Shown here: positions 51,120 through 62,271 of the stretch, one piece after another | How positions within the stretch are numbered: the stretch's first letter is position 1 | Layout of the letters: each line of letters opens with the position of its first letter | From: Isochrysis galbana | Lineage: Eukaryota > Haptophyta > Isochrysidales > Isochrysidaceae | Reading direction: 5' to 3' | NCBI GenBank assembly: GCA_018136815.1 | Contig: CM030931.1 | Location: 6,364,273-6,428,272, forward strand | Length of the DNA stretch: 64,000 nt | Notes under the pieces: model-generated | The model's database searches: none | Told to the model about the DNA's origin: nothing | Seen by the model: only the letters and a program-made list of their open reading frames with translations | Made by a program: the position numbers and the translations under genes

Positions 51120-51565
51120 TCATTTAAGGTATGATATCGCGGGTGCTCTCTCTCTCCTTCGGCGCTCCCCCCCCCTCCCCTGACCCTTGACCTCGTCCCC
51201 CCCCTCCCCCCTCGCCCCCCCCCCCCCCCCCGCGCCAACTCGCTTGGCGCCAAGGCCATTGGTTTCGCGCCAAGCGGCACAGCGCTCATTGCCGCCCAAA
51301 TATGCATAAAATATGTATCGATAGCTATGTCTGAAAATCATGCCCAAATATGTGATTGAAATTTGTACATATATCCGCCTACCCCAACCAGCAACCTGGG
51401 CCCCAAGTAGTGCACGAGGGGAGATGCCGCAAGGCACCTGATACGAGGACCTAATATCAGGTCCTGATATCAGGTATCAGGTCGCAGAGACCTAACGACC
51501 TGATACCTGACGGAGCAACTGGGCCAAGCACCGAGCCCCTACCCCTAAAAAATATAGTAGTATAT
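51120..51565. repeat. gene-free block with nested ACCTGA/TCAGGT palindromes
   Basis: ATATCAGG-T-CCTGATAT (51454-51470) is followed at once by TCAGGTATCAGGTCG (51470-51484), an 11-nt loop and the perfect complement CGACCTGATACCTGA (51496-51510). C and G tracts occupy 51165-51235. Confidence 0.75.
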
Positions 51566-51770
51566 ATATTCTTGAAGATGACTACTACGTTGCTAGCCGC
51601 CATCCGCCATCCCCTTTTCTGGGGTCTACGCCTGACATCGCCTTCGCCCTACCCTCACTCCCCTTCCCGTTCCCCCCCCTCGTTCCTTTTTGTTTGGTTT
51701 CGGGGGGTCGGCTCACGTACACTACTTTGGGCCTAACGCTGGGGGAGGGGGAGGACGGGCCTTTTGTATT
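51566..51770 (-). mobile_element. family-D retroposon, diverged copy
   Basis: The plus strand starts ATTCTTGAAGATGACTACTAC and continues through a TTTGGTTTCGGGGGGTCGG stretch, which parallels 13250-13420. It is in minus-strand sense with its tail at the left. Confidence 0.5.
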
Positions 51771-52000
51771 CTGCTTGAGTGGGGGCGCATTCGTGTGCGC
51801 CGCTGTGTGGGGGCCCAGCCTTGCGGCTTTCCCCAAGGTGTACGAGCACCGAGCCCCTAACTAAGTAGAGCATGAGGGGACAAGCCGCAAGGCAGGTGGG
51901 AGGAGTGGCAAGGGAAGTGGGCGTGGCTACGAGGTAGATAGATGTGCAGGGCCGCGCGCGTAGCGAGTGGCGAGAATATTAAGAAGTTTTTTTTCTTATC
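51771..52000 (+). mobile_element. retroposon 3' end with T-tail
   Basis: GCGAGAATATTAAGAAG plus a T-run at 51970-51996 is the tail seen near 3567 and, in reverse, at 25905. The body shares GGGGCCCAGCC-TTGCGGCTTTCCC with the family-E region at 13960-13985. Confidence 0.5.
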
Positions 52001-52817
52001 CAGTGGTACCCTAACTAAAAAGCGGCAGCTTATCCAGCCCTTCATTTACCCATTGTCGTTGGTGCCCTTCGCACCCCCATAGTCCATAGTGAGTGACCGG
52101 GCTATGTTTGAATGGTTTAAGATCCATTTCGTTTGGAGTTTGGAGGGCCTCAACGCGTGACGGTCAGTGTAAGAGTCCCGTCCGCCATGGTGCGTATGTC
52201 ACATACATAGTATGTAATGAGGATCGCCACAATTACAATTACAATTAGCTGATACTAAGCTGATGCGCGAGATCACCTAACAATATCAAGCCTACGACTC
52301 GCGCCCCCAGAGGCCTGCACGTCCCAGACTACGCCTGATTAACGGACCATAAGCGCTCCCCGCGTTTGATTCTTATTGCTACGAGGACGCGCCCGATATA
52401 TGCTACACTTCTGATTCCCTCCCCCGTGCCCGACCGTTCCATTTCCCCAAAACCCAAAATCCATGCAACTGTACTCCACGCGCGTGGCCAGGTGCCAAGT
52501 GTAGCTAGCCGCTTCAGGAGCGGCCTGCAATGCGCAGGGGCCGCCCTCGGCGGTCAGGCCCGGAGGGGGGCGCGGCGGCGCGCTCCATCGCAACCAGCTA
52601 CTACAAAGTAAGTTGGGATTGTGGTTGACGGAAGGCAGACGACCGTCCATCGCTCCATCTCTTTACTGCCTCGTGCTCGGCCTCGTTAGACAGGCAAGTC
52701 TGACTATTCCGCCATGCTCAACACTTGGTGCTCGCCAATTGCTCTTGGAGGAGAGAGGAGGAGATCCCCACGTGGGCACCGGTGCGCGCGACAATGATCT
52801 CATATCCTTCACGCCGA
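52001..52817. other. gene-free; family-E end at 52500-52617
   Basis: GCGCGCTCCATCG followed by CAACCAGCTACTACAAAGTA at 52579-52611 is another family-E end with weak inverted arms. No gene is supported between 52001 and 52817. Confidence 0.4.
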
Positions 52818-55468
52818 TCAAGCCGCTATCCCGCACGCGGAAAGAGCGTCCTCCATATATGCAAGCGTATAGACGAGGGGCACCAGCCTTTTTCGCTGTG
52901 GGCCTAGGTAAGCATGTAAGGCTTCTTTCTCCTCCACGTCCTCACACTCACCATTTTCGTCGCGCAAGACGTACCCGTATACACGCTTGAAGACATCCTC
53001 TCCGCCCAAGGCTTCCTCAAGGTACATTCGAAGAGTCTCCACCTGCGACATGTGCCGAAAAAAATGTTTATACCGAAGATGGGCTGGGTTAGGGCCGCTT
53101 GAGTGAGTAGCACCTAACCCATGTCGAGGACTGAGACTGTATGCTAGGGCCGGGAGACGTGCCTCGATGCGCACAAGGGATGCTGACATCTCCGACCCCT
53201 CTCTCCGCCCAGCAGGCAAGGGCGCAACGGAACTCGGACGTGACACACCTTGTTTGGCAGAGAGCTCCCCGGCACATAAATATTCTGGGGCAGAAGTCCC
53301 GGCTCTGCATGTTCCTCGAATGAGCTACATATATCTCGTGTGGGGGCGGGCGGAGCTAACGCGGCCGAGGCCGGCGTAGCACGTCCAGCCTTGTTTGATG
53401 CACCCGGCGTCCCCGACTTTTTGCGCGAGGGTCGCGAGGGCGGGTCGTCGAAAGCTATTTCGAAGGCAATGCCACCCGTGCCCATCGATGGTTTCCTATT
53501 GACCTGCGGCTCGCTCGGCGGGGGGGTCGACTCCATCGAAATGCTCCACGCAACAGCTGCGGGTCGCTCGCTCGCGATCGGCCTCGCCGGCTCCTGCCCA
53601 GCCACGGACCGGTCGTGCTCTTCGGGCACGCTGGCCGTCGTGGCTTCGGAAAGGACTACTGAAGCGTCCCTTGTGTATTCATCCACAAGCCGAGCGGAGT
53701 CCTCTTCCAGGATGAGCTCGGTCTGCACCCTGCCCTCTTCAGTGTCGAGCTCGTCCTCGAGCAAGTCGTCTATCACCTCGTCCTCAATATTGCAGGCTAT
53801 AACCGCGACATTAGAAGGAGGGGTTGATGCGCGCATCTCCAGATCTCCATCTATCATCACCTCTTCGGAAATGTGGGCGTCGAGCTCGCCAGCGAGCACT
53901 TCGGCCCCCCCGGAAAACTCGTCGACGAGGATATACTGTTTGTCAAGAGCACCAAGAGTGCGCTCGATCGAGAAAAGCTGCCGTTGCAGGTCATTGATGT
54001 ACCTGCGCCCTGCTTCCCCTCCAAGCACTGAACCCTCAAGGTCAGCCTTAAGCTCAGCCTGCCGCTGCATCAAGCGTGCCTTCGATTCGGCCACCTCTTC
54101 GTCGCTCAGCATGCGACTCCCAGGATGTGCCGCCTGGATCTCAGCACGCTTGGATTCGCAACCACCCCCACTGGTGGCTGGCGCCGATGGTGTGGATCGC
54201 GGTCTTCCCGAGGCTGGATCGGAGGCTGGCTCACCCAAGGTATCCTCCTCCTCAGACGGAAAGCCGCCCTGCACCGTTGCTGGAAGCAAGATCTCGACGC
54301 CAGGCTCGTCCCGCACAGCCTTGGCACGTCGGTCTCGACGGATTTGTTCGCGTGTCGCCTCGCGCCGATGTTCCGCTTCTGCCCTTATCTGCCGCCGTGT
54401 TTGCTGATCGAGACCTCCGGCCAGAGCACTGGAGACAGCGGCGCCCATTCGAGGTGGAGCGCCGCCCGCTCCTGATTTCTTGTTGCCAGCCCCTGCCTTG
54501 GTCGACGGGCCAGCCTGTAGGCGCGTGTTGCGCCTCGTGCCAGCGGATGCCGCGGAAGTTGCCCTAGGTGGCGCCGCTGGGGAGGGTGAGTTGTGGAAGA
54601 GCGTGTGAGAAAACTCCTCCTGGAGCAGCTTGGGGTCAAGGAAGCTCTCAATGCGCGACTTGATAAAGTCACGCTCAAGCACGTCGTGCACGCGAGGCCG
54701 GCGTGCCGGATCCTTGATCAGCAGTTCGAAGGTGAGCTCGCGTGACTGCCGTGAGAAAAGCTCAGGGAGCGGCGGTGGCTCCGAGCCACAAATCCGCATG
54801 ACGAGCGCGGGCATGACGCGAGCAGTGAACGGCGTCTGGAGAGCGAATAGTTCGTAAAGGATCACCCCGATCGACCAGACATCGCACTTATTTCCATACT
54901 CCTTGCCCTCGCATAGCTCAGGCGCCAGGTAGAGCGGCGTGCCGACACATGTGTTGGCCACCGACATAGTGCCGTTGAGCACCTTCGAGATGCCAAAGTC
55001 GCCGAGGCGGACGAGGTTCATCCGCGTCAAGAAGATGTTCTGTGGCTTAAGGTCGCGGTGCAGCACTTTGCGGTCGTGCGCATGCTTGAGGGCGAGGCAG
55101 ATCTGCACGAACCAGTTGAGGACCTGCGCCTCTGCAAACGGCGTCTTACTCGCTGCCTGAGCCTCGATCCGCTGCGCGAGGTCTCCGCCGTCGGCGAAGT
55201 CCATCACTATGTGCAAAACATTCGCCTCCTCGAAGTACTCGTGTACTCGAATCACGTTCGGGTGGCGGCGCAGCTTCATCATCACAGTGCACTCATTGGT
55301 CGCGTCCTCTCGCTCCTTCTTCGACATGTGCTCAAGGCTGAGCTTCTTCATCACGTACAGCCGCGAGTCGGCGTGCGAGCGGACGAGGTAAGCGGTGCCG
55401 AAAGCACCGCGACCGATCACCCGCTGCGTCTTGTACTTGAGCGCGCGCCCGCGCGCCGCCGGAGCCAT
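52818..55468 (-). CDS. NEK-family (NIMA-related) protein kinase, 814 aa, two exons
   Basis: Exon 1 runs 55468-53249 and exon 2 runs 53042-52818; the GT-AG intron between them is phase 0. The kinase domain is N-terminal (about 12-268): GRGAFGTA at 19-26, catalytic Lys41, HRDLKPQN at 137-144, DFG at 157-159, CVGTPLYLAPE at 174-184. The GTPLYLAPE loop and the order of subdomains are those of NEK kinases. A basic coiled-coil stretch (RRQIRAEAEHRREATREQIRR) and long acidic, Ser/Pro-rich regions follow. The last exon (ETLRMYLEEALGGEDVFKRVY to the end) resembles the conserved C-terminal region of NEK1/NEK5-like proteins. NEKs act on centrosomes, cilia and the cell cycle. Here a cilium or basal-body role is inferred from family only. 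Confidence 0.88.
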
Positions 55469-55559
55469 TGGGGCCGAGCCAGGGCCACCAACCCTCGCAC
55501 CCTGCGCCCGCCCGCGCGCGGACCGCTTCCCTTCCCTCCGAACCTCCCATCCGCCATTT

Positions 55560-55815
55560 TTATTTTGAGGTAGGCTCTACACGGGCCGCACCCCGGAAAC
55601 CAAGACCAAGACCTCTGAACGGCTCCGCCTGCTGCTCGCCGCGCTTGCTTCACGTTACACGTTAGAACGTGGGTGCCTCATCTCGCGAAGTCCCGCACCT
55701 GTTTACTGTTGACAGGATAAGTCGGGGCTGAGGCCGCCGCCAGCCCGGTAGGCATGGAGGAAGGGGAGTGGTTCCATGCGCCGCGAGTGTGGCAAGAAAA
55801 TTAAAATCATGAATT
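55560..55815 (+). mobile_element. retroposon fragments (family D-like piece, then family-A 3' part)
   Basis: CCGCACCCCGGAAACCAAG (about 55586) echoes the family-D body. 55670-55815, with CCCGCACCTGTTTAC, GATAAGTCGGGGCTGAGG and an AATTAAAAT tail, parallels the reverse complement of 7199-7490. No gene lies in 55816-55967. Confidence 0.5.
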
Positions 55816-55967
55816 TTTAAAAGAAATATATTGTAACAAGCATGTATCGACTCAACGTAAACCAAGACTTCGGCCGGACGCCGGCCCCGAAAGGGGCATG
55901 GCGGTGTCCGAAAAGGAGGATCGCGGACTCTTACAACCTTCTCTCACGCCCCCCCCCCCCCGCCTTC

Positions 55968-56365
55968 AACTAAGTTTATACTTGGTTCACGCATGGCGGG
56001 GCAAGAGCCCCCCCTCTCTCCACTCCCACTCCTCCCCAGCCGTGGGGAGGGAACCGCCCATCCTCCTGGCATGCCTGATGGCTTGCCAAGAGCCCACTGC
56101 CCTGCTGACCCACTCTCACACTGACAGGCATGCCTGGTTCGCTCGTCCTGGCCCCTCGTGGCTCGTGGCCAGCCCATCGCCCATCGCTCCAACCCCCAAC
56201 CCCCCCTCCCCCCGTGGTCGACAGGCAGACAGGTGCAGCGTGCAGCGTGGGAGCCCCTGGGGCTCATGCTGAGCGCCAGCGTGGGAGAGGCAGGGGAGGC
56301 CAGGGCCCAGCCCCAGCCTCCTCTGCCCCCTGAGCTAGCCTCCAGGAGCCTCCAGGGGTGACGGA
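55968..56365 (+). mobile_element. family-A retroposon, 5' part
   Basis: It begins with the hairpin head AACTAAGTTTATACTTGGTT. It carries the same body as the minus strand of 7949-7570: GAGCCCCCCCTCTCTCC, CCATCCTCCTGGCATGC, and CTGACCCACTC. Its 3' end and any target-site duplication are not resolved. Confidence 0.65.
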
Positions 56366-56499
56366 TTGGAGGTTACGGATGGGACGGAGGGAACCGGAAG
56401 GTACGGAAGGTAGGCGGCGGAAGGCACGGTGTTCTGGGAATTGGCGGGTTGGACGGGCTGATCCACCTCAATGGCGGGAAGGTGGATGGCGGGCAGTGG

Positions 56500-57300
56500 C
56501 GATGTCGCATTCGCGAATCGACACTGGTTAGGCTCCTCTTCGTCGTTCGGCATTTATCGTTATAATTCTCTCGTTCTCGTTCTCGGTCAAAAAGCTTCGC
56601 TTGGACGCATAGGGTCTTGGGTTGTGGAGCGTTCTCTCTCTTTCTCTCGAAAGAGAAGGAAGTTTCCCCACCCTTCTCCCTCCTAGGCGATCTTATCGTT
56701 TGCCGTCAATCCGCTACGGGCCCTACTCGTTATATCGTCGATTCCGCTCTCGCCGTCAACAAGACTCTCGCGGACACGGGAGCCGGCCCCTCGGTCGTGA
56801 CCACCGAGCTGTTGGCTGCATTGCCCCGCGACGCTTGCGTCTTGATCGAACACGCTTCAGACCGACCTGCCGTCGTCGGACCGGACGGTAACCCCCTCCG
56901 CACTCGCGGCTACGCTACGTTGGTCTTCTCCCTCTCCGGTGTCGAATTCCGGCACCGCTTTCTCGTCGTCGAAGGCGCGCCTATGCTTCTCCTAGGAAAC
57001 GATTTCCTGGAAGCATACGCCGCCTGTATCGAACTGTCGCCTGATGCGAAACGTGATGGCCGCTTGACCCTTGTAGTCAACAATCGTCGCGTTCCATCCC
57101 TCGTGTCCACTCGCCCTCGTCTCTCTTCGGCACCGTTAGTCGCTATGATCTCCGCCGACTCACCTCAGGCGGATGACTCGCCGCTCGTCCCCATTGCGGA
57201 CGATCTCTCATCCTGCCAGGCTCACGACGAATCGCCGCCGGCGATGCCGACTTCGGTTCCATTGCCGCCCCTCGATGATCGACGCACGACGCACGACGCA
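56500..57300 (+). mobile_element. Ty3/gypsy aspartic-protease fossil
   Basis: The plus-strand frame carries LADTGAGPSVVTTELL and MLLLGNDFLEAY, which parallel the protease part of the large element's Pol. The sequence is clearly diverged from that copy, so it comes from a related, older family. Only part of Pol is present; it is a broken fragment. Confidence 0.75.
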
Positions 57301-57399
57301 CGGAGGGCGCGGAAGTGTGGAAGGAGGCTTGTGGGAGGTAGTGGCAGGCGACTGGGGGTGGCTCAGGCGCGTGCTTGGCTTGTATTGACTCGTTGACTC

Positions 57400-58330
57400 G
57401 GGGTATAGACTCGGGGACTCGGGGGGACTCGCTTGGGAACACGATGGGACTCGACGAAGTTGCTACAAAACCCACTCACAAGAAACCAAAAACCAAAGTC
57501 CTTGGGCTCAGAAAACTAACGTAAACACTCCGGAATCATACGATAAACAAACCCCTCCCCGCGCGGCGAAGGCTGAAGTCGCGATCGCTCGTCATGCGCG
57601 AAGATATACGGAAAGAGAGCGCATAACTACGCCACCGAAGGGTTCGAACTATCGTTAAAGTGGAACTCGTCCGCTGAAGCCAACGCGGAGGGTCGAGGAG
57701 AGATCCAAACTCGCGCGGGGGGAGAAGGCGATGTGCGGAGAGACCTTCTAGACAAGCGACGAGCAAGGGGCGACGAAACAAGACGCGAGACGCGAGGCGC
57801 GTGCCATTCGTTCTTCCATTCTTTCATCGAAACCGCGACGAAACTAACATTAAACGTCGGTGCCCCCTCCGCGAGGATCGCGAAGAAGAACGGACGAGAT
57901 GGAGGCAATCATCGAAGGAACCGCGAGAGGAATCGAAGCGAGGGGGGGAACAACGACGGCCGGAGGAAACGAACCGCGCGCGGGGGAGAAGAGAACCTCG
58001 CGCGGGGGGGGGATTAATATAACGGCCGGAGGCGACGGACGGCACGCCGAGGGAAAGAACCTGCCGCGGGGGGGCGAGGGACCGAGGGCACGGCGGGACA
58101 GCGTGGGAGGGCGCGAGGCCGATCTCGGAGCGAGATCGCGTCCTTTCCCTCGCGGAGCGCGGAGAGACCCCCCACGAGATATCTTGGGACCGGAGAATGT
58201 TTTGGACGAATCTTCTTGCCGTCGGCCGAGGAGAGGCGGACGGAGAGAGAGAGAGAGAGAGAGAGAGTCTCGCAGAGCGACTGCAGAACGAGAAGTCGAA
58301 GTCATGCCGGTTTATTAACTTAAACGAGCC
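57400..58330 (-). mobile_element. probable gypsy LTR-type fossil
   Basis: ACACTCCGGAATCATACG resembles the large LTR's ACACACCGGAATCATTCA. A GAGA-rich stretch near 58240-58270 resembles 34265-34305. The segment at 57945-58080 (CGGCCGGAGG, CCTCGCGCGGGG) is internally repeated and shared with 32170-32235. Broken and old. Confidence 0.4.
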
Positions 58331-58784
58331 AACAATTATAGTAACAGCAAAAACAAAATTCGAATCGCAAATTTCGAGACCAAAACCTGCAAACCTGGAC
58401 TTGAGACCATGGGGAATCCGAATCTGTGTGTCTTGTGCGTCAGTGGCAACACGGGGAACTGTTCAATTGTAATTGTGAGCGCGTACCTTACACGAATATT
58501 CATGCCTACAACCTTCAGATGGGCAGGAATACAACACGCGGGGAACGACAGCAAGGAGGGACCCAAGAGAGAGCAAGGCGCCCAAGGTGCGAAGGAGCGA
58601 AACAGGGGCGAGACAGGCCACAAAGGGGCGCGACGGCAAGGAGCGATGGGCGAATTACGAATGAAGAGTCCTACAAGTTACGACTAAAACTCCGCGGCGA
58701 ACAAGAACGATTCAGCACGAAGACGCACGAAGTGGCAGATGGTCTTAAGTCTTAAGTCGATCGCGGATGCGACAAGGGGTCGCC
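58331..58784. other. no gene seen
   Basis: AATTCGAATCGCAAATTTCGAG at 58357-58378 (a near copy lies at 26244-26266) marks another shared repeat. ORFs over this stretch are unsupported. Confidence 0.35.
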
Positions 58785-59172
58785 AGCGGGCGCAGCTAGA
58801 GGCCGGCCGCAGGCGCGCCATCGCGCGTGCCGCAGGAGAGGGGAGAGAGAGCGCGGAGAAGGGGGTGGGCGGAGCGATTGGTAAGTCTCGCACCTGTTTA
58901 CAAGAGAAGTCGGGGCTAAGGACGCCGCCAGCCCGGTAGGCGCAGGAGGAAGGACGGAACGGACCACCGGGGGGGGGGCGCGGGCCACCGGACCATATCA
59001 TCTAAGCCCTTGCTAGCCCTATCCCCCTACTAGTGCACGGGGGGAGTCGCCTGATGGCGGGGGGGGAAGGGCTCTGAGGGAGTGGGGGTGCAGAAAATTT
59101 TGCTGCGTGAGTAGAAAGTAGAGGGTCCACGGCCGCGTGTGCGGTGAGACTATTCAGAAGCATTATTATCGC
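58785..59172 (+). mobile_element. family-A retroposon, 3' part
   Basis: This closely parallels the reverse complement of 7200-7585: GCAGGAGAGGGGAGAGAG, TAAGTCTCGCACCTG, CACCGGACCATAT, CCCCCTACTAGTGCACGG, GAGTAGAAAGTAGAGGGTCC and TGCGGTGAGACTATT. It lacks the 5' hairpin head, so it is 5'-truncated. Confidence 0.7.
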
Positions 59173-59793
59173 TGCCTCACGCCCCTCGTCGAAGCGCAGT
59201 GTGCGCGCGGCCTCTCCTCCCCCGGGATTCCGCGTGAAGGAAACCGGGGGAGGGGAAAGGGGAGGTGGACAGTTAGGGCGGGTCGATAGGAGTAGCACCA
59301 GCTATCTGACTCGCGCCGTGGGAGTAGCGGCAAGTTATCACAGGGTGTCTTGTGCCATTTGTGGTTCTATACCGTTAGTGTGCCTTGTGTGGCAATGCCC
59401 CACTAGTTATGTTTTAATCATCTTGTCATGGCGTAGCGCGATGGCGGCGCGGCGCGCCGCTCTCTCACCGCCGCCGGGGCTCGCGCTGCGGGCTCCCGGC
59501 GATATGGAGCTTGTTAAGATTGTTTTTCCGTAGCAGCGTTAGTGGCATCTTACATCTTAAAGACCTCCTTTTACCGCCCTACCACCACGCACTCAAACAT
59601 AATCACAACGGCACACAACCACTACACGATCAATCGTGCCACAATGCCGCAATGGCGTCGCATAGTAGCTCACGCTCGAACAAGGCCGATTCGTCGACAA
59701 TTTCGAAAAATACTGACCGTAGCGGAAGGGAACTTAGGAGGGTTGAGACCTGGGTGCAACTTGGCACACTTAGTGCCTTGCAACGCACGGCCA
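59173..59793. other. no gene seen
   Basis: This is the 3' flank of the coiled-coil gene. 59430-59505 is an inverted copy of 6030-6115. Nothing else is recognisable. Confidence 0.4.
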
Positions 59794-61863
59794 TCAGTGC
59801 GACGGGTGCCCGTGTGCTGACCCGGCGCTGGCTCTGAAACGTGGCATATCCACCCTTGCGGCATCGCTAACGCGGCGGTACTGAATTGCAGCGGCACTCT
59901 GTGGGCGCAGTATGCGCTGTGACGAGTCCGATGCACTAGTGAAGTCCCCCATCGTTGTCGACAAGGACGCCGACCACCCCATTGGCCGTGTTCCGGCAGA
60001 GTTAGGACGCGGCACATGGCGCGTGGCCGGAGTTGATGCATGCTGAGCTGGGAACATTCGCATCCCCTGCACTGCGTTGGCCGTAACTCTGCCGTCCATG
60101 GAGTACCGGGGGGCAGGCACGGGCCCTCCGCGAAGTTTGGGGTTTAGGACGGCGTGGAGCGCTGCTGGAGCAGAGGCCGCAATCGGGTCATATCCCTTGA
60201 CCTTGATGTTTTCCTTATGATAGACGGCCAGCAGCTTCTCGCCCTCCTCTGCTCTTCGATTCACCACCTTCAACTCCTCGTGGAGCCGCTTCAGCTGGAC
60301 TGTCGTCCCATCGTGTTCGGCTATTACACGAGAGATCTCCGCCTTCATGCGGTTAATCTCTGAATCCTTTTCGGCAAGCCGCGTGGCCCATGTCCTAGCG
60401 TCATCGGCGGCCTTAGCCGCAGCGGCATCGTCCGGCCGCGTGCAGGACGCCGCCCTCTTGAGTTCCGTGATCTGGTCCCGCAGAATCTGGCGCGCTTCCC
60501 TCTCGCGCTCCACGTCGGATTTGGCCTGGCCCAGCTCCTTGCTTAGCCGCTCAAGGTCTCTTGTTAGCTGCTGCTTGACTATGTCGTGCTTGGTGCCAGA
60601 GACTTGCACGACGGCCTCTGCATGGCGTGTCTTCTTCTCCTGGAGAACGTGCGAGAGCCAAGCACGCCAGCAGGTGTGCAGGATGCCATCCACGTGTTTC
60701 AATGCCAATGTCCGACTGAGCCACCTACGGGTGGCATAGAGCTTCTGCTCGTAGTTTTGATCCTTCACCCGCGCCGACTTGAGCCACCTCTGCAGCGACT
60801 CGTCTCCATTCGAAGAATTGTCTAGCTCTGGCAGGCATTGATGCTGACTAAGGAGCCGCTCTGTCTGCTCTAGGAGGATCGCCAAGGTGCCCAGCCAGTC
60901 CTTGTGCTCGGAGGAGAAGAATGCGTCATTGGTCTGGGTGAACAGCCTTTCAGCTGGAGGGATGTGCTTCGCCACGTCCGACCGCAGGCCCCACGAGCGT
61001 AGCCGAGCCAGCAGTAGCGTCACGTCGTTCTGCCACTGCATATGGTAGCCCGCGTTCCTGAGCTTGACTCGTAACTCCTCGATGGTCGCCTCGTGCTGCT
61101 CCTCCAGCTTCTTTGAGGTTTCGAGGTTGAGCTCTGCAAAGTGGAGGGCGTTCCGAGCCTCCTTCTCCGAGGCAGTGAGGTCTCTGATCTCTTGGATTGC
61201 GTCGGCTAGGCGATCCTTGAGGGCCAATGCGTCTTCACCTTGCCTTCCTGAGGCAGGAGTACGCTGCGGCGCCTCGCTTCCATCGCTCCTGCTCCGCGAG
61301 TGCACGAGTTCATTCCGCAGCAAGTTCCGCTCGTCCTCTAGACGCACGCGCATCTCGTGCTCCTCGGCAACCGCGAGCTGCAGTCGGCGATTGGAGCTCC
61401 ACGCCTGCTCGAGCTCCGCCTGCATTACCGCGATAGCAGCATCCACCGGCGACGTGCTCTCAGGCCCGGCGCATTTCGCCGGAGGCTCCTGTGGGCTGGC
61501 GGCCAAGCCCTGCTGAACAAGTGAAACTTGGCGCGGCACCTTGTCGCGGTTGACCTGTGTCTCGCGCTGTCGCCTCACGCCGGTGCGCACGGCATCGAGG
61601 ACTGAGCCGGCGCCCTCAAGCGCCTCGTTCAGCCGGCGCATCTCCGCACTTGACTCGTGCATCCCTCTTACCTGGCGGTGGATGGTGACAAGCGAGAGGC
61701 CGAGCTTCTCAAGGTAGCCCTCGAGCGAGCCGTTGAATGGCGCCCACCAGACGCGCTGCTCATCGGGCTGTGCTTCCTCTCTGAGCACTGCGCTCGCCTG
61801 AGCGCGCACCCCACCCAGCTGCGGCCGCGGCGCGAGCGGCTGCGAGAGAGAGCCACCACTCAT
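59794..61863 (-). CDS. long coiled-coil protein, 689 aa, function unknown
   Basis: The start is taken at ATG 61863 (MSGGSLSQPLAPRPQLGG); the frame is open further upstream without an ATG. The protein is single-exon and rich in heptad-like helices: about 170-215 (MQAELEQAWSSNRRLQLAV), 235-310, and 440-590 (LERLSKELGQAKSDVERER; RLHEELKVVNRRAEEGEKL). Between the coils lies a Trp-rich helical segment (WLSRTLALKHVDGILHTCW) that resembles an IQ/Sfi1-like stretch but is not a clear match. The tail is Ser/Ala/Arg-rich with RPNSAGTRP and RPQSAA. Such tails occur in several ciliary or centrosomal proteins, so a cytoskeletal role is inferred only weakly. It is transcribed divergently from HIS6. Confidence 0.7.
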   Translation of the reverse strand: MSGGSLSQPLAPRPQLGGVRAQASAVLREEAQPDEQRVWWAPFNGSLEGYLEKLGLSLVTIHRQVRGMHESSAEMRRLNEALEGAGSVLDAVRTGVRRQRETQVNRDKVPRQVSLVQQGLAASPQEPPAKCAGPESTSPVDAAIAVMQAELEQAWSSNRRLQLAVAEEHEMRVRLEDERNLLRNELVHSRSRSDGSEAPQRTPASGRQGEDALALKDRLADAIQEIRDLTASEKEARNALHFAELNLETSKKLEEQHEATIEELRVKLRNAGYHMQWQNDVTLLLARLRSWGLRSDVAKHIPPAERLFTQTNDAFFSSEHKDWLGTLAILLEQTERLLSQHQCLPELDNSSNGDESLQRWLKSARVKDQNYEQKLYATRRWLSRTLALKHVDGILHTCWRAWLSHVLQEKKTRHAEAVVQVSGTKHDIVKQQLTRDLERLSKELGQAKSDVEREREARQILRDQITELKRAASCTRPDDAAAAKAADDARTWATRLAEKDSEINRMKAEISRVIAEHDGTTVQLKRLHEELKVVNRRAEEGEKLLAVYHKENIKVKGYDPIAASAPAALHAVLNPKLRGGPVPAPRYSMDGRVTANAVQGMRMFPAQHASTPATRHVPRPNSAGTRPMGWSASLSTTMGDFTSASDSSQRILRPQSAAAIQYRRVSDAARVDMPRFRASAGSAHGHPSH

Positions 61864-62008
61864 CGCCGCCGTTGTGCGATGGAGACGGCTGCGGCCGCGG
61901 CACACGGCGGAGGCCCAGCGGCTCTATCAAGATTGGAGGCGAGGAGAGAGAGAAGATGGAGGGAAGATTGGAGAGAGAAGGGGGAATGAAGAGCCGGGGC
62001 GAGGCGGG

Positions 62009-62262
62009 GGAGGGGGGGGGGGGGGGGGGGAGGGTCAACGGCGCGGCCCGACCGTCCCCCCCCCCCCCCCCCCGCCCCGCCCCCTGCCCCTTGTTGTCCC
62101 GGGGGCCCCGTGCCTGCAGGGGGGGGGGGGGGGGGAGGGGGAAGGCGGGGGGGGGGGGGGGCGAGCTCGTCTCTTTTCCTCCCTTCTTCCGTCTTCTTCT
62201 CCCAGAGCTCTACTTTTGTAGAGGACTTTACAAGTAGAGTACGAGTACTCTAGCTCTATTGT
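62009..62262. promoter_or_regulatory. G/C tracts and CTCTAG motifs between the divergent genes
   Basis: Runs of G and C up to about 17 nt occupy 62009-62162. They are followed by CTCTACTTTTGTAGAG, an inverted pair, and GTACTCTAG with ACTCTAG at 62247-62253. The position upstream of both the coiled-coil and HIS6 genes suggests a promoter; this is not shown. Confidence 0.4.
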
Positions 62263-62271
62263 ACCTACTCT

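Noticed and set aside
50372-51307. one continuous 311-codon minus-strand gene
   Set aside because: The frame crosses clear donor and acceptor sites and low-complexity sequence; only 50990-50588 and 50474 onward look like exons.
53340-54407. 355-codon plus-strand ORF
   Set aside because: It is the exact antisense of the NEK kinase coding region and has no domain; a high-GC shadow.
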